Assembly: GCF_002407065.1 (NCBI RefSeq)
Contig: NZ_CP023564.1
Location: 1,364,001-1,428,000, forward strand
From: Brachybacterium ginsengisoli
GTDB lineage: Bacteria > Actinomycetota > Actinomycetes > Actinomycetales > Dermabacteraceae
Direction: 5' to 3'
Length of the DNA stretch: 64,000 nucleotides
Both the position numbers and the translations under genes were made by a program. The notes beneath the pieces were generated by a model. The model worked only from the letters and a program-made list of their open reading frames with translations. It ran no database searches and was not told where the DNA came from. Shown one piece after another: positions 17,634 through 26,623 of this stretch; position 1 is the first letter of the stretch; each line of letters starts with the position of its first letter.

Positions 17634-17639
17634 AGTCTA
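17634..17639 (-). promoter_or_regulatory. -10 box for the carboxylase alpha gene
   Basis: TAGACT on the minus strand in the 56-bp gap after the Maf gene, about 38 nt before the ATG. GGAAGGA follows as ribosome-binding site. It suggests accA3 has its own promoter in addition to read-through from Maf. Confidence 0.4.
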
Positions 17640-17652
17640 GTACCGAGCGGGC

Positions 17653-18381
17653 TCAGTCGGTGGCAGGGTCCGATGTGACGGGATCGGCGGTGTCCGCCCA
17701 CAGCTCGTGGACACCCAGATCGATCTCGGCGAGCATCCGGCGCAGCAGTGGCAGGGAGAGTCCCACCACAGCGTGGGGGTCGCCCTCGACGTGCTCGATG
17801 AAGGGGCCGCCGAGGCCGTCGATCGTGAAGCCGCCTGCCACCCCGAGGGGCTCCCCGGTGGCGACATAGGCGTCGATCTCCTCCTCGGAGAGATCGGCGA
17901 AGCGCAGCTCGCAGCTCGCCGTCGCGCCGAAGGTGGCGCCCGTGCCGCCGTCCTCCGCGTCGCGGTCGTCGACCAGCCAGTGCCCGGAGTGCAGCACCGC
18001 CGTGCGGCCGCGCATGCCGAGCCAGCGCTCCCGCGCCCGCTCGGCGGTGAGCGGCTTGCCGATCACCGCGCCGTCCAGCTCGAGCATCGAGTCGCAGCCG
18101 AGCACCACGTACCCGCCCTCGCTGCGGGAGGTCGCCGCGAGCGCCTTCTCGCGGGCCAGCAGCAGCACCTCGTCCGCGGCGGTGAGGGCGGAGGCCTCGT
18201 CGCCGGACTCCGCCGCCGCGCGCCGCGCGCGCTCGAGGATCGCCGCCTCGTCGAGGTCGACGGGCAGGGCCGAGTGCTCGATGCGCGCCGCGTCCAGGGT
18301 GGCGCGGCGGCCCGCCGAGGCGGAGGCGAGCAGCAGCAGGGGATCGTGGTCGACGCCGTCGGCGGGGATCGGGGTGCTCAT
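17653..18381 (-). CDS. maf: Maf family nucleoside triphosphate pyrophosphatase
   Basis: 242 residues. The Maf signature LLLASASAGRRATLDAARI is near the N-terminus, followed by LGCDSMLELDGAVIGKP (catalytic Asp region) and a C-terminal GGFTIDGLGGPFIEHVEGD. It hydrolyses non-canonical or modified nucleoside triphosphates (dTTP/UTP-like) to monophosphates. The start ATG overlaps the stop of the upstream DUF885 gene by 4 nt. It is located between carboxylase genes, as in mycobacteria. Confidence 0.92.
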   Translation of the reverse strand: MSTPIPADGVDHDPLLLLASASAGRRATLDAARIEHSALPVDLDEAAILERARRAAAESGDEASALTAADEVLLLAREKALAATSRSEGGYVVLGCDSMLELDGAVIGKPLTAERARERWLGMRGRTAVLHSGHWLVDDRDAEDGGTGATFGATASCELRFADLSEEEIDAYVATGEPLGVAGGFTIDGLGGPFIEHVEGDPHAVVGLSLPLLRRMLAEIDLGVHELWADTADPVTSDPATD

Positions 18382-20078
18382 CGCAGGGCCTCCTCGAGGA
18401 CGGAGAGCGGGAGGCCGCCCAGCTCGAGCGCCCGGCGGTGGAACTCACGCGCATCGGTGCCGGCGGCCTCGGCGTCGTGGCGCAGCTGCTCCCAGACGCG
18501 CTGACCGATCTTGTAGGACGGGGCCTGCCCCGGCAAGCCCAGGTAGCGGTGCAGCTCGAAGCGCTGCTCCGCCTCGGTGACGCCCCAGTGGGCGCTCATG
18601 AAGTCCCAGGCCGTGTCGTAGGTCCACTCGCCGCCCGCGGAGCCGGCGAGGTCCTCGGGCATCGGCAGCTCGCAGTGCAGGCCGATGTCGAGCACGACGC
18701 GCCCGGCGCGCAGGCGCTGCGCATCGAGCATCCCGAGCCGGTCGCCGTCGTCGGAGAGGTATCCCAGCTGGTCCATCAGCCGCTCGGCATACAGCGCCCA
18801 GCCCTCGCCGTGCCCGGAGACCCAGCACATCATGGCGCGCCAGCGGTTCAGGATGCTGGCCTGCATGGTCTGGATGCCGACCTGGAGATGATGGCCCGGC
18901 ACGCCCTCGTGATAGACGGTGGTGGTCTCGAGCCAGGTGTGGAACTCGGTGGTGCCCGCGGGCACGTCCCACCACATGCGGCCCGGGCGGCTGAGGTCCT
19001 CGCTGGGGCCGGTGTAGTAGATGCCGCCGGAGCCGGTCTTCGCGATGCGGCACTCGAGGCGGCGCAGCGGCTCGGGGATGTCGAAGTGGGTGTCGCGGAG
19101 ATCCTCGATCGCCGCGTCGCTGAGCTGCTGCATCCACTCGCGCAGCTCCTCGGTCCCATGGAGCACGCGGGCGGGGTCGGCGCGGAGCGCGGCCTTCGCC
19201 GCCTCGACGGAGCGACCCGCACCGTTGCCGGCGCGCTCGTTGATGCGTGCGGCGACCTCCTCCTGCTCCGCGACCACGGAGCGCAGCTCCGCGATGCCCC
19301 AGGCGTAGGTCTCGTCGATGTCGATCTCGGTGCCCAGGAAGGTGCGCGAGGCCAGGCCGTACGCGTCGCGACCCAGGGCATCCTTCTCGGGGGCGGAGGG
19401 GGCGAGCTCCTCGAGCGCGTCGGCGAGGTCCAGGTAGCCCTGGGCGGCGGTGCGGGCCGCCTCGGCCACCCGCTCCCGCTGCGGGTCATCGCCCACGGCC
19501 TCGGCGGCGAAGGTCGTGAAGAAGCCGTCGGGTGCTGCATAGCCGCGGGCCTGCTCCGCACCGAGCTGCAGCTGGCGGCGGGCGGAGATCACGCCGTGCT
19601 CCGCGGCCTCGTGGAGGGATTCGACCCAGCTGCTCAGGGAGCGGGGCATCTTCTCCATGCGGGCGGCGATCACCTGCCAGTCCTCGGCGGTGTCGGTGGG
19701 CATCTGGTCGAGCACGTCGCGGGACTGCAGAGGAGAGGCGAGGTTGTTGACCGCGGCGATGTCGAGCCGCTTCTCGGCCCGCTCGATCTCCAGGCCCAGG
19801 CGCTCGGTGAGCGCGGCGCGGGTGACGGCGTCCACGGCGTCCTCGTCGGCGACCTCGGCGACGCGGCGCAGCAGGGTCCGTGCGGCCTCGGTGCGCTCCT
19901 CGTTCGCGGCGGGGGAGTAGTCGGTGACCTCGGCGTCGTAGCCGGGCACGCCGAGCGAGGTGGCGAGGAACGGGTCCAGGCGGACGCTCAGGTCGACGTA
20001 CTCGTCGGCCAGGCGGTCCAGAGCGGTGGCGGGGCGGGGCGCGGGCGCGGCCGACGGGGCAGCAGAGGTCTCGGGCAT
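18378..20078 (-). CDS. DUF885 family zinc peptidase-like protein
   Basis: 566 residues, the normal length for DUF885 (gluzincin-like). The HExxH-type metal motif is in VYHEGVPGHHLQVG, with a downstream Glu in GHGEGWALYAERLMDQLG as second-zinc ligand. The rest is helical. It is probably a cytoplasmic metallopeptidase acting on peptides; the substrate is unknown. The ATG is 7 nt downstream of TAGACT (minus strand), so this gene likely starts a leaderless transcript. It overlaps Maf by 4 nt, so Maf is co-translated. Confidence 0.85.
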   Translation of the reverse strand: MPETSAAPSAAPAPRPATALDRLADEYVDLSVRLDPFLATSLGVPGYDAEVTDYSPAANEERTEAARTLLRRVAEVADEDAVDAVTRAALTERLGLEIERAEKRLDIAAVNNLASPLQSRDVLDQMPTDTAEDWQVIAARMEKMPRSLSSWVESLHEAAEHGVISARRQLQLGAEQARGYAAPDGFFTTFAAEAVGDDPQRERVAEAARTAAQGYLDLADALEELAPSAPEKDALGRDAYGLASRTFLGTEIDIDETYAWGIAELRSVVAEQEEVAARINERAGNGAGRSVEAAKAALRADPARVLHGTEELREWMQQLSDAAIEDLRDTHFDIPEPLRRLECRIAKTGSGGIYYTGPSEDLSRPGRMWWDVPAGTTEFHTWLETTTVYHEGVPGHHLQVGIQTMQASILNRWRAMMCWVSGHGEGWALYAERLMDQLGYLSDDGDRLGMLDAQRLRAGRVVLDIGLHCELPMPEDLAGSAGGEWTYDTAWDFMSAHWGVTEAEQRFELHRYLGLPGQAPSYKIGQRVWEQLRHDAEAAGTDAREFHRRALELGGLPLSVLEEALR

Positions 20079-20085
20079 GCGGCGC

Positions 20086-20091
20086 AGTCTA
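20086..20091 (-). promoter_or_regulatory. -10 box for DUF885 gene
   Basis: TAGACT on the minus strand followed by 7 nt and the ATG at 20078, with no Shine-Dalgarno: a leaderless promoter candidate. Confidence 0.5.
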
Positions 20092-20163
20092 ACGGTGCCG
20101 GGGCCGCCTCCAGAGCCGGTCGGGCTCTCGTCCAGGGCGATCCCACCAGCGGCGGGATCTTGG

Positions 20164-20469
20164 TCAGCGGTCCGAGAACTGCCAGGCGGTGGCCGAGGGA
20201 TGGGAGCGCAGCCCGTGGGCGCGCGGATGGGCGTGCACGGGATCGTTCCAGGCTCCGGCGCCCGCGCCGCGGCCCTCGGCGAGCAGCCGCTCCTCCGCCT
20301 CCAGGCGGCTGGTCACACTCATCGTCGAGACCACCAGGGCGACCGCCGCGAGCTCGTCGTCGCGCAGGTAGCCCTGCACCAGGCGCACGTCGGACGGACG
20401 CGCCGCCGGGTCCTCTCCGTCGGGCGCCGCGCTCGCCGCCGGCGGGAGCTCGTTCCCCGGGGTGCTCAC
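20164..20469 (-). CDS. accE: Acyl-CoA carboxylase epsilon subunit
   Basis: 101-residue small protein. Its GTG start overlaps the stop of the beta-subunit gene by 4 nt. The conserved pattern is [20 protein letters not shown] near residues 27-46, then an acidic/Arg-rich middle and a C-terminal W.....(P)....WQFSDR ending, characteristic of actinobacterial AccE5/PccE. It binds and stimulates the alpha-beta acyl-CoA carboxylase. No function beyond complex assembly is expected. Confidence 0.85.
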   Translation of the reverse strand: MSTPGNELPPAASAAPDGEDPAARPSDVRLVQGYLRDDELAAVALVVSTMSVTSRLEAEERLLAEGRGAGAGAWNDPVHAHPRAHGLRSHPSATAWQFSDR

Positions 20470-22088
20470 AGCGGGATGTTCCCGTGCTTCTTGGTGGGCA
20501 GGGAGTCGCGCTTGGTGCGCAGGACGCGCAGGGCGCGGGCGACCTCGAGCCGGGTCTCGGCGGGACGGATCACGCCGTCGATCCAGCCGCGCTCCGCGGC
20601 CGTGTACGGGGTCGCGAACTGCTCCTCGTACTCCGCCTCGTACCGGGCGCGGGCCGCCGCGACGTCGCCGCCCTGCTCGGTGACCTCGCGCAGGTCGCCG
20701 CGGTGGAGGATGTTCACCGCACCCTGCGATCCCATCACCGCGATCTGCGCGGTGGGCCAGGCGAGGTTGATGTCCGCGCCGAGCTCCTTCGAGCCCATCA
20801 CGATGTAGGCGCCGCCGTAGGCCTTGCGGGTGATGACGGTGATCAGCGGGACCGTCGCCTCCGCGTAGGCGTACAGGAGCTTCGCGCCGCGACGGATGAT
20901 GCCGCCGTACTCCTGGTCGGTGCCGGGCAGGAAGCCGGGCACGTCCACGAAGGTGAGCACCGGGATGTTGTTCGCGTCGCACAGGCGCACGAAGCGCGCC
21001 GCCTTCTCGGAGGCGTCGATGTCCAGCGTGCCCGCGAGGTGCGAGGGCTGGTTGGCGATGATGCCGACGCTGAAGCCCTCGACGCGGCCGAAGCCCACCA
21101 GCACGTTCGGGGCGAACAGCGGCTGGACCTCGAGGAACTCCTCGTCGTCGAGCACCGTGCGCAGCACCGTGAGCATGTCGTAGGGCTGGTTGGGGGAGTC
21201 GGGGATCAGCGAGTCCAGCGCGGTGTCCGTCGCGGTGAGGCCCTCCTCGAAGGGGGCCGGGAACGACGGCGCCGGGCTCAGCGTGTTGGCCGGCAGATAG
21301 CTCAGCAGGTCCTTGACGTACTCGATCGCCTCGGCCTCGTCGGGTGCCATGTAGTGCGCGACCCCCGAGCGGGAGGAGTGGGTGCGGGCACCGCCGAGCT
21401 CCTCGAAGCCGACGTCCTCGCCGGTGACCGTGCGGATCACGTCGGGCCCGGTGATGAACATGTGGGAGGTCTTCTCGACCATCACGATGAAGTCCGTCAG
21501 CGCGGGGGAGTACACGGCGCCGCCCGCGGCGGGCCCCATGATCAGGGAGATCTGCGGGATCACGCCGGAGGCGCGGGTGTTCCGCTTGAAGATGCCGGCG
21601 AACATCGCCAGGGAGGCCACGCCCTCCTGGATGCGGGCGCCGCCGCCGTCGAGGATCCCGATGATCGGGACCCCGGTGCTCAGCGCGAGGTCCTGGATCT
21701 TCTGGATCTTGCGGCCGTGGGCCTCGCCGAGCGACCCGCCGAAGACGGTGAAGTCCTGCGAGTACACGCAGACCTGGCGGCCGTCGATGGTGCCGTAGCC
21801 GGTGATGATGCCGTCGCCGTCGGGGCGCTTGGCATCGATGCCGAAGCTGCGGGCCTGGTGGCGCACGAAGCGGTCGGTCTCGACGAAGGAGCCGTCGTCC
21901 AGCAGGTCGGAGATGCGCTCGCGGGCCGTCTTCTTGCCTCGGGCGTGCTGCTTCTGCACCGCGATCCCATCGGCGGCGGAGACCGCGGCGGCATCACGCT
22001 CGCGCAGGTCCTCGAGTCGCTGGGCGGTGGTGAGCGGCCTCGGGGCGTCGGTCACGGAGCCTCCTGCTGCGGCCGATGGAGCGGCCAT
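20466..22088 (-). CDS. accD: Acyl-CoA carboxylase beta subunit (carboxyltransferase)
   Basis: 540 residues, the AccD5/PccB length. The N-terminal carboxyltransferase half has [19 protein letters not shown] and [13 protein letters not shown]; the C-terminal half has [20 protein letters not shown] and [14 protein letters not shown]. It transfers the carboxyl group from carboxybiotin to acetyl- or propionyl-CoA. Operon order accD-accE on the minus strand, divergent from birA, whose product biotinylates the alpha subunit. Acetyl- versus propionyl-CoA preference is not evident. Confidence 0.93.
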   Translation of the reverse strand: MAAPSAAAGGSVTDAPRPLTTAQRLEDLRERDAAAVSAADGIAVQKQHARGKKTARERISDLLDDGSFVETDRFVRHQARSFGIDAKRPDGDGIITGYGTIDGRQVCVYSQDFTVFGGSLGEAHGRKIQKIQDLALSTGVPIIGILDGGGARIQEGVASLAMFAGIFKRNTRASGVIPQISLIMGPAAGGAVYSPALTDFIVMVEKTSHMFITGPDVIRTVTGEDVGFEELGGARTHSSRSGVAHYMAPDEAEAIEYVKDLLSYLPANTLSPAPSFPAPFEEGLTATDTALDSLIPDSPNQPYDMLTVLRTVLDDEEFLEVQPLFAPNVLVGFGRVEGFSVGIIANQPSHLAGTLDIDASEKAARFVRLCDANNIPVLTFVDVPGFLPGTDQEYGGIIRRGAKLLYAYAEATVPLITVITRKAYGGAYIVMGSKELGADINLAWPTAQIAVMGSQGAVNILHRGDLREVTEQGGDVAAARARYEAEYEEQFATPYTAAERGWIDGVIRPAETRLEVARALRVLRTKRDSLPTKKHGNIPL

Positions 22089-22112
22089 GTGTTCCGGCGG
22101 ATGGACACCGGG

Positions 22113-22118
22113 ATACTA
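22113..22118 (-). promoter_or_regulatory. -10 box for accD-accE
   Basis: TAGTAT on the minus strand, 24 nt before the ATG at 22088. It lies in the 138-bp divergent region shared with birA. Confidence 0.4.
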
Positions 22119-22226
22119 CGCTACCCACGTCCGCCGGCGGGGTCAGGTCCCGTGGTGACGAGCGCCTCCGCACGGTCGGACGGTGCCGCGACGGGCGCGA
22201 CGCGAGGACGGACCGAGGGAGGCGTG

Positions 22227-23135
22227 ATGGATCGACGGGCAGCCGCCGCACAGCATCCGCGACCCGAGATCCTCCGCCTCGACACGGTCGCCTCCACCCA
22301 GGACGAGGCCGCACGGCGCGCGGTCGGCGGCCATGCCGTGCCGTTCGCGCTCACCGCCCGGCACCAGACCCGCGGCCGAGGGCGCCTGGGTCGCGCCTTC
22401 GCGAGTCCGGACGGAGCGAGCCTGGCCCTCACCTATGTCCACCGCACCCGGCTCGCGCCCGATCGGCGCACCTGGTTCTCGCTGGCCGTCGGCGTCGCCG
22501 CGGTCGCCGCCGTGGAGCAGGTGCTCGGCGGTCCGCGGGGCGGTGAGTCCCCGATCGGGCTGAAGTGGCCGAACGACCTGCACACGGAGGACGGACGCAA
22601 GATCGGCGGGATCCTCGTCGAGGGCCGCGGGTCGGATCTCGTGCTGCTGGGCATCGGACTGAACCTGAGCGGGCCGATCTCGCAGGACGACGGAAGCCCG
22701 GTGCCCGGCGCGGCGTGGCTGAGCGGCGAGGACGGTCTGCGCCCCGGGCGCGAGCAGTCGATCGACGTGCTCCGGGAGCGTCTGGAGTCAGCGCTCGCCC
22801 TCGCCCTGGGGGCCGAGCTCGCCCATCTCGAGTCCGCTCACGGCGATGGCGTCTCGGCGGGCACGCACGACCGCTACACTATGACCTGTCTCACACTGGG
22901 GCGAGCGGTGCGGGTCGACCCCCTGGGGGAGACGGGAACGGGCGGAGCGCATCCCCCCTCCCTGCACGGCATCGCCCGGATGATCGACGCGCAGGGCCGT
23001 CTGGTGGTCGACCTCGCAGGAGGCGGCCGGACGGCCGTGGACATCGGCGACGTGCGGCATCTGCGACCGGACGGGCCCGTCCGGTCGATCACCCGCGAGA
23101 CGTCGGACGACGAGCAGGAGGAGCACGGCACGTGA
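22227..23135 (+). CDS. birA: Biotin--[acetyl-CoA carboxylase] ligase
   Basis: 302 residues. Biotinyl-AMP loop HQTRGRGRLGRAF, then LKWPNDLHTEDGRKIGGILVE and LGIGLNLSGPI, and a C-terminal SH3-like domain with GIARMIDAQGRLVVDL. It has no N-terminal helix-turn-helix, so it is a monofunctional ligase rather than the E. coli-type repressor. I chose ATG 22227 because GGGAGG (22217-22222) is 4 nt upstream. It is divergent from the carboxylase genes it serves. The stop overlaps the start of the cyclase gene. Confidence 0.92.
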   Translation: MDRRAAAAQHPRPEILRLDTVASTQDEAARRAVGGHAVPFALTARHQTRGRGRLGRAFASPDGASLALTYVHRTRLAPDRRTWFSLAVGVAAVAAVEQVLGGPRGGESPIGLKWPNDLHTEDGRKIGGILVEGRGSDLVLLGIGLNLSGPISQDDGSPVPGAAWLSGEDGLRPGREQSIDVLRERLESALALALGAELAHLESAHGDGVSAGTHDRYTMTCLTLGRAVRVDPLGETGTGGAHPPSLHGIARMIDAQGRLVVDLAGGGRTAVDIGDVRHLRPDGPVRSITRETSDDEQEEHGT

Positions 23136-24334
23136 CCGGAGGCATGGAAGACCTGGAGAGCCCCGAGGACCCCACGGGGGACCTCTCGGGGCAGGAGCCG
23201 TCGGCGTCGCAGGAGAGCGTTCCTGCGGAGACCGCGGAGCTCCCGGACCTCTCCGAGGACGACGCCGCGGCGGGATCCCTGGGAGATCAGGAGATCCTCG
23301 ACCTCAACCGGCGTTTCGCGGCCGTGCGCCGCAGCGTCGGTGCGCTCGAGAAGATCCTGCTGCAGGGGCCGCGCAAGTACTCCCGGCGCGACCTCGCCGA
23401 GCAGCAGGACATCCCCGAGCGGCTCACCTCCGTGTACTGGCGGTCGCTCGGCTTCACCCCGGTCGACGAGGACACCGTGGTGTTCACCGACGAGGACGCC
23501 TATGCGATCGGGGACCTCGCCGCGATCGTCGAGGACGGCGTCATCAGCGAGCGCGCCTTCGCCAGCATCTCCCGCGGGCTGGGCTTCCACATGGGGCGCC
23601 TGGCGATGTGGATCACCGAGGCGCTGGTGGACGAGGCGAAGTACGCCGACGGCCTCGACGACTCCCAGGCGCGCCAGCAGATGCTCGACACCGTCCCGGA
23701 GCTGCTGGAGACCTTCGAGTCGCAGGTCATGTTCACCTTCCGCCGCCAGCTCTCCGCCTATGCGGCCCGGGCCGGCAGCGAGGTGCTCCACCGGGACACC
23801 GACGAGCTCTTCCCGCTGCAGCGCGCCATCGGCTTCGCCGACCTCGTCCAGTTCACCCGGCTCGCGCAGGACCTCCCCGGCACCGAGCTGGCGGACATGG
23901 TGGGCCGCTTCGAGTCCCTCAGCCGCGACATCATCTCCGTCGGCGGCGGCCGGGTCGTCAAGACCGTCGGCGACGAGATCATGTTCCTGGCCGACACGCC
24001 GGAGGACGGCGCCCAGATCGCCGTCAGCCTCGCCGAGACCATCACCGAGTCCTCGGACCTGCCCCCGGTGAGGGTGGGCCTGGCATGGGGCTCGATGTTC
24101 TCCCGCTACGGGGACGTCTTCGGCCCGATCGTCAACCTCGCCGCCCGCATGGAGTCCGTGGCACGGCCCGGGACCGTCGCGGTGGACGCGGAGACCTCCG
24201 CCGCCGTCGAGCAGGCCCTTCCCGGCGGATTCTCCTTCTCCGAGGGCGAGGAGGTCGAGCTCCACGGGATCGGGGACATCCGGGTCCGGGAGATGCGTCG
24301 GGACCGCTCCGCACCCCTGGATCTGGGCCTGTGA
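23132..24334 (+). CDS. Class III adenylate cyclase with N-terminal regulatory domain (Rv1264-like)
   Basis: 400 residues. After an acidic ~45-residue leader comes a helical regulatory domain (~55-215: PRKYSRRDLAEQQDIPERLT, GLGFHMGRLAMWITEAL) resembling the pH-responsive autoinhibitory domain of M. tuberculosis Rv1264. The cyclase domain follows (~228-385). Metal Asp residues are D237 (GFADLVQFT) and D281 (TVGDEIMF), the adenine-selecting Lys lies in VKTVGDE, and transition-state N335 and R339 are in VNLAARM. It should make cAMP. The GTG start overlaps the birA stop, with GGAGGAG about 10 nt upstream. No membrane segment. Confidence 0.9.
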   Translation: MTGGMEDLESPEDPTGDLSGQEPSASQESVPAETAELPDLSEDDAAAGSLGDQEILDLNRRFAAVRRSVGALEKILLQGPRKYSRRDLAEQQDIPERLTSVYWRSLGFTPVDEDTVVFTDEDAYAIGDLAAIVEDGVISERAFASISRGLGFHMGRLAMWITEALVDEAKYADGLDDSQARQQMLDTVPELLETFESQVMFTFRRQLSAYAARAGSEVLHRDTDELFPLQRAIGFADLVQFTRLAQDLPGTELADMVGRFESLSRDIISVGGGRVVKTVGDEIMFLADTPEDGAQIAVSLAETITESSDLPPVRVGLAWGSMFSRYGDVFGPIVNLAARMESVARPGTVAVDAETSAAVEQALPGGFSFSEGEEVELHGIGDIRVREMRRDRSAPLDLGL

Positions 24335-24429
24335 TCGCCGCCCTGCTGCCCGCGACCCAGGGGGACCTGTGATGATGGAGCCCTGCCCGCGGCGATCCGT
24401 GCCACGGGCGCACCCTGCCGGCATCGTCT

Positions 24430-24435
24430 TAGGAT
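24430..24435 (+). promoter_or_regulatory. -10 box for two-component operon
   Basis: TAGGAT followed by 7 nt and GTG 24443. This fits a leaderless start and favours GTG 24443 over the in-frame ATG at 24434, which lies inside the box. Confidence 0.5.
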
Positions 24436-24442
24436 GGTTCGC

Positions 24443-25138
24443 GTGACACGACTGCTTCTCGTCGAGGACGACTCCGCCATCGCTGAACCCCTCTCCCGGG
24501 CACTGGACCGGGAGGGCTACACCGTGACGCGTGCGTCCCGGGGGATGGATGCGCTCGCGATCGCGGCCGGCGCGGAGTCGATCGACCTGGTCATCCTGGA
24601 TCTCGGCCTGCCCGACCTGGACGGTCTCGAGGTCGCCCGGCGCCTGCGCAAGGGCGGTCTGGAGTGCCCGATCCTGATCCTCACCGCACGGGCCGACGAG
24701 GTCGACGCGGTGGTGGGCCTCGACGCCGGCGCCGACGACTACGTCACCAAGCCGTTCCGCCTCGGCGAGCTGCAGGCCCGGATCCGGGCCCTGATGCGGC
24801 GCTCCCAGGCCATGGAGGAGTCCGGAGACAACTACGACGTCAACGGGGTCACCCTGGACGTCTCCGCCCGCCGCGCCTACGCCGACGGCGAGGAGCTGAG
24901 CCTCTCCGCCAAGGAGTACGACCTGCTCACCGTGCTGGTGAGGGAGTCGGGCAGCGTGGTGACCCGCGACGACCTCATGCGCGAGGTGTGGGGCGCCGAG
25001 TGGTGGGGCTCCACCAAGACCCTCGACATGCACATCTCCTGGCTGCGCCGGAAGCTCGGCGACGACGCCACCGATCCCCGCCGGATCACCACGGTGAGGG
25101 GTGTCGGCTTCCGCTTCGAGACCGGCGCGGAGAGCTGA
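24443..25138 (+). CDS. OmpR-family two-component response regulator
   Basis: 231 residues from GTG 24443 (234 if ATG 24434 is used). The receiver domain has VEDD acidic pocket residues, phospho-acceptor D53 (VILDLGLPDLDG) and Lys in YVTKPFRLGEL. The C-terminal winged-helix domain has LSLSAKEYDLLTVLV, SGSVVTRDDLMREVWG and RRITTVRGVGFRFE. The histidine kinase starts 4 nt after its stop. It should bind DNA when phosphorylated; targets are unknown. Confidence 0.93.
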   Translation: MTRLLLVEDDSAIAEPLSRALDREGYTVTRASRGMDALAIAAGAESIDLVILDLGLPDLDGLEVARRLRKGGLECPILILTARADEVDAVVGLDAGADDYVTKPFRLGELQARIRALMRRSQAMEESGDNYDVNGVTLDVSARRAYADGEELSLSAKEYDLLTVLVRESGSVVTRDDLMREVWGAEWWGSTKTLDMHISWLRRKLGDDATDPRRITTVRGVGFRFETGAES

Positions 25139-25141
25139 GCC

Positions 25142-26605
25142 GTGCGGCAGCGCGTGCTGCAGGCCACAGTCATCACCGTGCTGCTGGCCGTGCTGATGCT
25201 CGGCATCCCTCTGGGGTACTCCTGGCTCAAGCTGGTCGAGCAGAATCTCAGCAATCAGGAGAACTCGATCCTCGACAAGGTGCGCGTCGCCACCGAGACG
25301 CGGCTCCAGGAGGACGGGGAGCTCGATGATGCGCTGCTCCAGCGCTTCGTCGACGAGCAGTCGGATCTGAACATCGCGATCACCGTGGTCCACGAGGGCA
25401 AGACCTACACCGCCGGGGACCCGCCGGGCGATGACGCGATGAAGAAGAACACCAACGGGGCCTCCGGGCAGTCCATCTCGGTGTACATCCCGCAGTCCGA
25501 TGTGCGCGCCCACACCGCGAGCGCCTGGGTGCTGATGACCGTGGCCGGCCTCGCGGCCCTGTCGATCGGGATCTCCGTGGCGCTGTGGCAGGCGCAGCGG
25601 ATCTCCATGCCGCTCGCCCGCCTGAGCAGACGCGCCGAGGAGATCGGCTCCGGACGCTCCCGCGGGCCCTGGGATCCCTCGGGCATCTCCGAGATCGACG
25701 ACGTCGCCGAGGAGCTCGCGCGCTCCGGGGCGATGCTCAACGAGCGGCTCGAGGCCGAGAGCCGCCTCGCCTCCGACGCCTCGCATCAGCTCCGCACGCC
25801 GCTGACCGCACTGTCGATGCGTCTGGACGAGATCCTCGCGGTCAGCTCCGAGGAGTGGGTGCGCGAGGAGGCCCGCATCTCGCTCGAGCAGATCGATCGC
25901 CTCACCGAGGTCGTCCACGACCTCATCAACGCTCCGCGCTCCTCCCAGCGGCGCACCCCCGGGGTCGTCGAGCTGCGCAGCGTGCTCACCCAGCAGAGCG
26001 AGGAGTGGTCCCCGGCCTACCGCCGCGCCGGGCGCGAGCTGCGGGTGCTGGTGCCGCGCACCGCCGCGGTCTGGGGATCAACCGGGCCGCTCACCCAGGT
26101 CGTCGCCACCCTCATCGAGAACGCCCTCGCCCACGGCGGGGGTCGCACCACGGTCAAGGTGCGCCGCAACGACCACTCCACCGTGGTCGAGGTCACCGAC
26201 GAGGGCGGCGGCATCGACGCCGAGCTCGGCGCCCGCATCTTCGAGCGCTCCGTCTCCGGGCGCAGCTCCAGCGGCACCGGGGTGGGCCTCGCCCTCGCCC
26301 GCACGCTCGTGGAGGACGACGGCGGCCGGCTCGAGCTGCTGACCGAGAGCCCTGCGACCTTCGGCGTGTTCCTCATCTCCGCCCCCGGCGACGACGGCGA
26401 GGACGACCACTCCGAGGAGCTGCACTCCGGGCGGCCCTCGCGCCCCGGTCGCGAGAACCGCTCGGGGCGCAGCGGCCGGCCCGCCCGCGGCGGCCGGGCG
26501 GACATGATGGCCAGCGGGGTCACCGGAGCCCGCACCGGGCGGGACGACTTCGATTCCCTGCCCCAGGGGTCCGTGGTGCGGCGCCGCCCACGCACTCGCG
26601 ACTGA
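25142..26605 (+). CDS. Sensor histidine kinase
   Basis: 487 residues. TM1 is near residues 5-25, then a ~95-residue extracytoplasmic sensor, TM2 near 123-143, and a HAMP-like linker (SMPLARLSRRAEEIG). The DHp domain has phospho-acceptor H215 in DASHQLRTPLTAL. The ATPase domain has N-box TLIENALAHGG, G1 DEGGGID, F-box FERSVSG and G2 GTGVGLALARTL. A ~85-residue Gly/Arg/Ser-rich tail follows the kinase core and is probably disordered. It partners the preceding response regulator. The signal is unknown. Confidence 0.92.
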   Translation: MRQRVLQATVITVLLAVLMLGIPLGYSWLKLVEQNLSNQENSILDKVRVATETRLQEDGELDDALLQRFVDEQSDLNIAITVVHEGKTYTAGDPPGDDAMKKNTNGASGQSISVYIPQSDVRAHTASAWVLMTVAGLAALSIGISVALWQAQRISMPLARLSRRAEEIGSGRSRGPWDPSGISEIDDVAEELARSGAMLNERLEAESRLASDASHQLRTPLTALSMRLDEILAVSSEEWVREEARISLEQIDRLTEVVHDLINAPRSSQRRTPGVVELRSVLTQQSEEWSPAYRRAGRELRVLVPRTAAVWGSTGPLTQVVATLIENALAHGGGRTTVKVRRNDHSTVVEVTDEGGGIDAELGARIFERSVSGRSSSGTGVGLALARTLVEDDGGRLELLTESPATFGVFLISAPGDDGEDDHSEELHSGRPSRPGRENRSGRSGRPARGGRADMMASGVTGARTGRDDFDSLPQGSVVRRRPRTRD

Positions 26606-26610
26606 CCTCG

Positions 26611-26616
26611 TACACT
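26611..26616 (+). promoter_or_regulatory. -10 box for purKE
   Basis: TACACT followed by 7 nt and the GTG start of purK at 26624: leaderless arrangement. Confidence 0.5.
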
Positions 26617-26623
26617 GGCCGCC

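Noticed and set aside
18438..22226. Long plus-strand open frame upstream of birA
   Set aside because: It is antisense to DUF885, accE and accD, which have clear family motifs; only the birA part from 22227 is supported.
22227..23135. BirA as a biotin-responsive repressor
   Set aside because: It lacks the N-terminal helix-turn-helix domain.
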